A stretch of 64,000 nucleotides of DNA from Diaporthe sp. PMI_573. Taxonomy: Eukaryota; Ascomycota; Sordariomycetes; Diaporthales; Diaporthaceae. Under the pieces are notes generated by a model. It was not told the DNA's origin. It did no database searches and worked only from the letters and a program-made list of their open reading frames with translations. The number at the start of each line of letters is the position of its first letter. The stretch's first letter is position 1. The stretch is taken from contig JAJTUP010000096.1 in NCBI GenBank assembly GCA_021399435.1, positions 1 to 64,000 on the forward strand, in the 5' to 3' direction. Shown piece after piece: positions 62,471 through 64,000 of this stretch. The position numbers and the translations under genes were made by a program.

Positions 62471-63356
62471 GCTTCGTGCCTGGTTGATGCTTTCTGCCCG
62501 GAACTCCAAGGACAGAAGTTCTTTGTGGTAACTGACCACCAAGCCCTGTTGTACTTCTCGACCAAGCGCCTCTTGTCAACCCGTCAAGTCCGTTGGGCAG
62601 ACTTCCTCTCCAACTTCGACATCACATTCCAGTACCGTCCGGGGAGGGAGAATATTGCCGCTGATGCTCTGTCTCGTAAGACGGTTGACCTCCCTACCGT
62701 TAAAGCTCGAGAACAGGAAGAGAGAACTACGGCTCTAATCCCAAGGCAAAGGCTCCCACTTCAAGGAAAGACCCTAGGTGCCGAACAAACAGAAATTGTC
62801 ATCGCTGCAACTGACCTAGCCGACAACACCGATGCTCCCCAGGGTGCAGACCTGGTTGACCTGATCAAGCGAGAGAACCAAGCCCAGGGACTCGGCATGA
62901 AGGACAGACGGCTTTGGGTACCAGAAAAGACAGCTGATGGCCAAATCTACCTACAGACGGCCCTGATTCGAGAAGCTCACGTCCCAAAGATCTTTGCGCA
63001 CCCAGGCCAGAACAAGGTCATCAAGATGCTGGAACGCGAATACTACTGGCCACGGCTAAAGCAATCGGTACGCAAGTATATCCGCAACTGCCACGAGTGC
63101 CGGCGGAACAAGATCCCTCGAGACAAGACACCAGGGCTACTTCACCCACTGCCAGTACCGGGAGAAGTCTGGGAATATGTTGTCGTTGACGGCAAGACAA
63201 TGCCCAAGGACCGATTTGGGTACGACTACGTATGGGGTTTTGTGTGCAAGCTAAGCAGACTCCTGGCCACACTCCCGGGGAAGAAGACCGATACAGCGGA
63301 GACACTGGCCACGAGATACTATCGCTATCTGTACCGTTTCCTAGGATCGCCTTACG
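62471..63356 (+). pseudogene. Ty3/gypsy RNase H end, integrase zinc domain and start of integrase core
   Basis: The frame enters in RNase H (DAFCPELQGQKFFVVTDHQA, RWADFLSNFDITFQYRPG, ENIAADALSRK). The integrase H-H-C-C zinc domain follows (REAHVPKIFAHPGQNKVIKM, then YIRNCHECRRNK), then the core with VVVDGKTMPKDRFGYDYVWG (first catalytic Asp) and RYYRYLYRFLGSP. Homology stops there. The window-start element begins at the equivalent next residue (LGLPTIWISDNAG). No stops lie inside. Upstream RT is missing. Confidence 0.88.
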
Positions 63357-63359
63357 CCC

Positions 63360-63536
63360 ATGCACGCGGACATGCAGGCCTTCATTTTTATGAATGATCG
63401 CGTATTAGATCGCCTTAAGGATCAGAAGTACGCGCATAAAAAGCGCTGGGCGGATCTTGAGGAGAAGGACTGGCTGGAACTTGAAGATTCGTACATCGAG
63501 ATGCGCAGGGCAAGAAGGTCTGGATGGATGGTGTGA
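63360..63536 (+). CDS. 58-aa coding fragment of unknown origin
   Basis: Directly after the gypsy break, in another frame, lies MHADMQAFIFMNDRVLDRLK, then DQKYAHKKRWADLEEKDWLE and a basic end RRARRSGWMV. It is charged, helical and protein-like. Probably the end of another gene joined by rearrangement. No family. Confidence 0.35.
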   Translation: MHADMQAFIFMNDRVLDRLKDQKYAHKKRWADLEEKDWLELEDSYIEMRRARRSGWMV

Positions 63537-64000
63537 TGGCCTCTGCCAATGGAGATTTCGAGTGGGAAGGTGTCTTACAGTCGACAGGTGATATATTGGG
63601 GGTTGGTACTGAAGTGGAATCAGTGGTTGGAGACTAGAGTGACAGGAGACCAGGACCGTATGAATGCTCGTACTCAACTATTGCCTAAAAAGGAAGGAGG
63701 AAATTTGTATGGTACAATTTTGTACGTACAGAAAAGTTGTACGTACGTACAGCTACCCAAAATACAGTACGTACGTACGTACGTGTACAGAAAAATGCAT
63801 CACTAGAGCGGGGTGATCGTCGACGTGTGTCATCGACGGGTGGTAAGGGCAGAGAGGCAGATGGGCTACGGATGTACCCGAAGGCTTCCCGCTTTCGGGC
63901 GCCATATTCAGAATAATGTAGGAATGAATGAAATAATAATGTAGGATGTGGTGGTGATGGCCCGTGAAAGACAGGGTTGGTTTGCGACCGACAATGCGTA
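63537..64000. other. Intergenic with (GTAC)n palindromic repeats
   Basis: GTACGTACGTAC runs lie at ~63722-63786, including ACAGTACGTACGTACGTACG. No gene recognised to the window end. Confidence 0.5.

Noticed and set aside
1..64000. Giant transposon (Starship) captain or other tyrosine recombinase
   Set aside because: No DUF3435-like or other tyrosine-recombinase motif was found on either strand.
1..64000. Secondary-metabolite gene cluster
   Set aside because: No polyketide synthase, NRPS, terpene synthase, P450 or transporter signature is present.

Overview
The window reads as nuclear DNA of a filamentous ascomycete (Pezizomycotina). Genes are split by 47-116 nt GT-AG introns with CTAAC/CTGAC-type branch sites, the host-type proteins belong to fungal families (DUF6594, DUF3455, fungal 2OG-Fe(II) oxygenases, NACHT-WD40, BTB, MYND-type), and the mobile elements are typical of fungi (chromodomain Ty3/gypsy, copia, Tad1-like LINEs, hAT, pogo, Tc1/mariner, Helitron). 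No prokaryotic operons, CRISPR arrays or rRNA/tRNA genes were found. It is a transposon-dense accessory or repeat-island region with few intact host genes.

Layout. 1-1.9 kb: 3' end of a gypsy element with its LTR, then a 211-bp LTR-like sequence whose exact twin lies at 31.2 kb. 2.3-3.3 kb: a DUF6594 gene broken by one stop codon. 4.2-5.1 kb: a three-exon gene for a stand-alone retropepsin-like protein. 5.3-7.8 kb: a 5'-truncated LINE. 9.1-13.0 kb: a pogo tail and a Helitron Rep remnant. 14.6-17.6 kb: an uninterrupted 997-aa ATP-dependent DNA ligase, the largest intact host-like gene. 18.4-23.2 kb: small hypothetical genes and a hAT remnant. 23.7-24.5 kb: LINE ORF1 without ORF2. 26.3-30.6 kb: a TPR fragment, an orphan acidic protein and half a hAT transposase. 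31-36.2 kb: LTR fragments, a hypothetical gene, a copia fragment and a LINE tail abutting it. 36.2-39.5 kb: an apparently complete hAT element with perfect 19-bp inverted ends. 39.6-42.2 kb: acidic hypothetical genes and dispersed repeats. 43.2-44.1 kb: an intact secreted DUF3455 gene. 45.7-48.1 kb: a pogo-type element with perfect 155-bp inverted repeats and a transposase killed by eight stops. 48.8-51.9 kb: a six-exon 2OG-Fe(II) oxygenase-like gene with one late frameshift. 53.0-55.1 kb: a mosaic of Ulp1-like, Tc1, BTB and NACHT-WD40 pieces. 55.3-58.3 kb: a second hAT with an intact three-exon transposase. 59-61.3 kb: a MYND-type fragment and two small convergent genes. 62.5-63.4 kb: a gypsy RNase H-integrase fragment that stops at the point in the protein where the window-start element begins.

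The genes do not form an evident pathway. The two hAT elements have undisrupted transposases and look potentially active or recently active. The pogo element carries in-frame stops of the kind produced by repeat-induced point mutation, so genome defence has probably acted here. The most unusual candidates are the single-ORF DNA ligase with a divergent motif I, the spliced retropepsin-only gene, the hAT whose subterminal repeats all face one way, and several exactly repeated palindromes and hairpins of unknown role.
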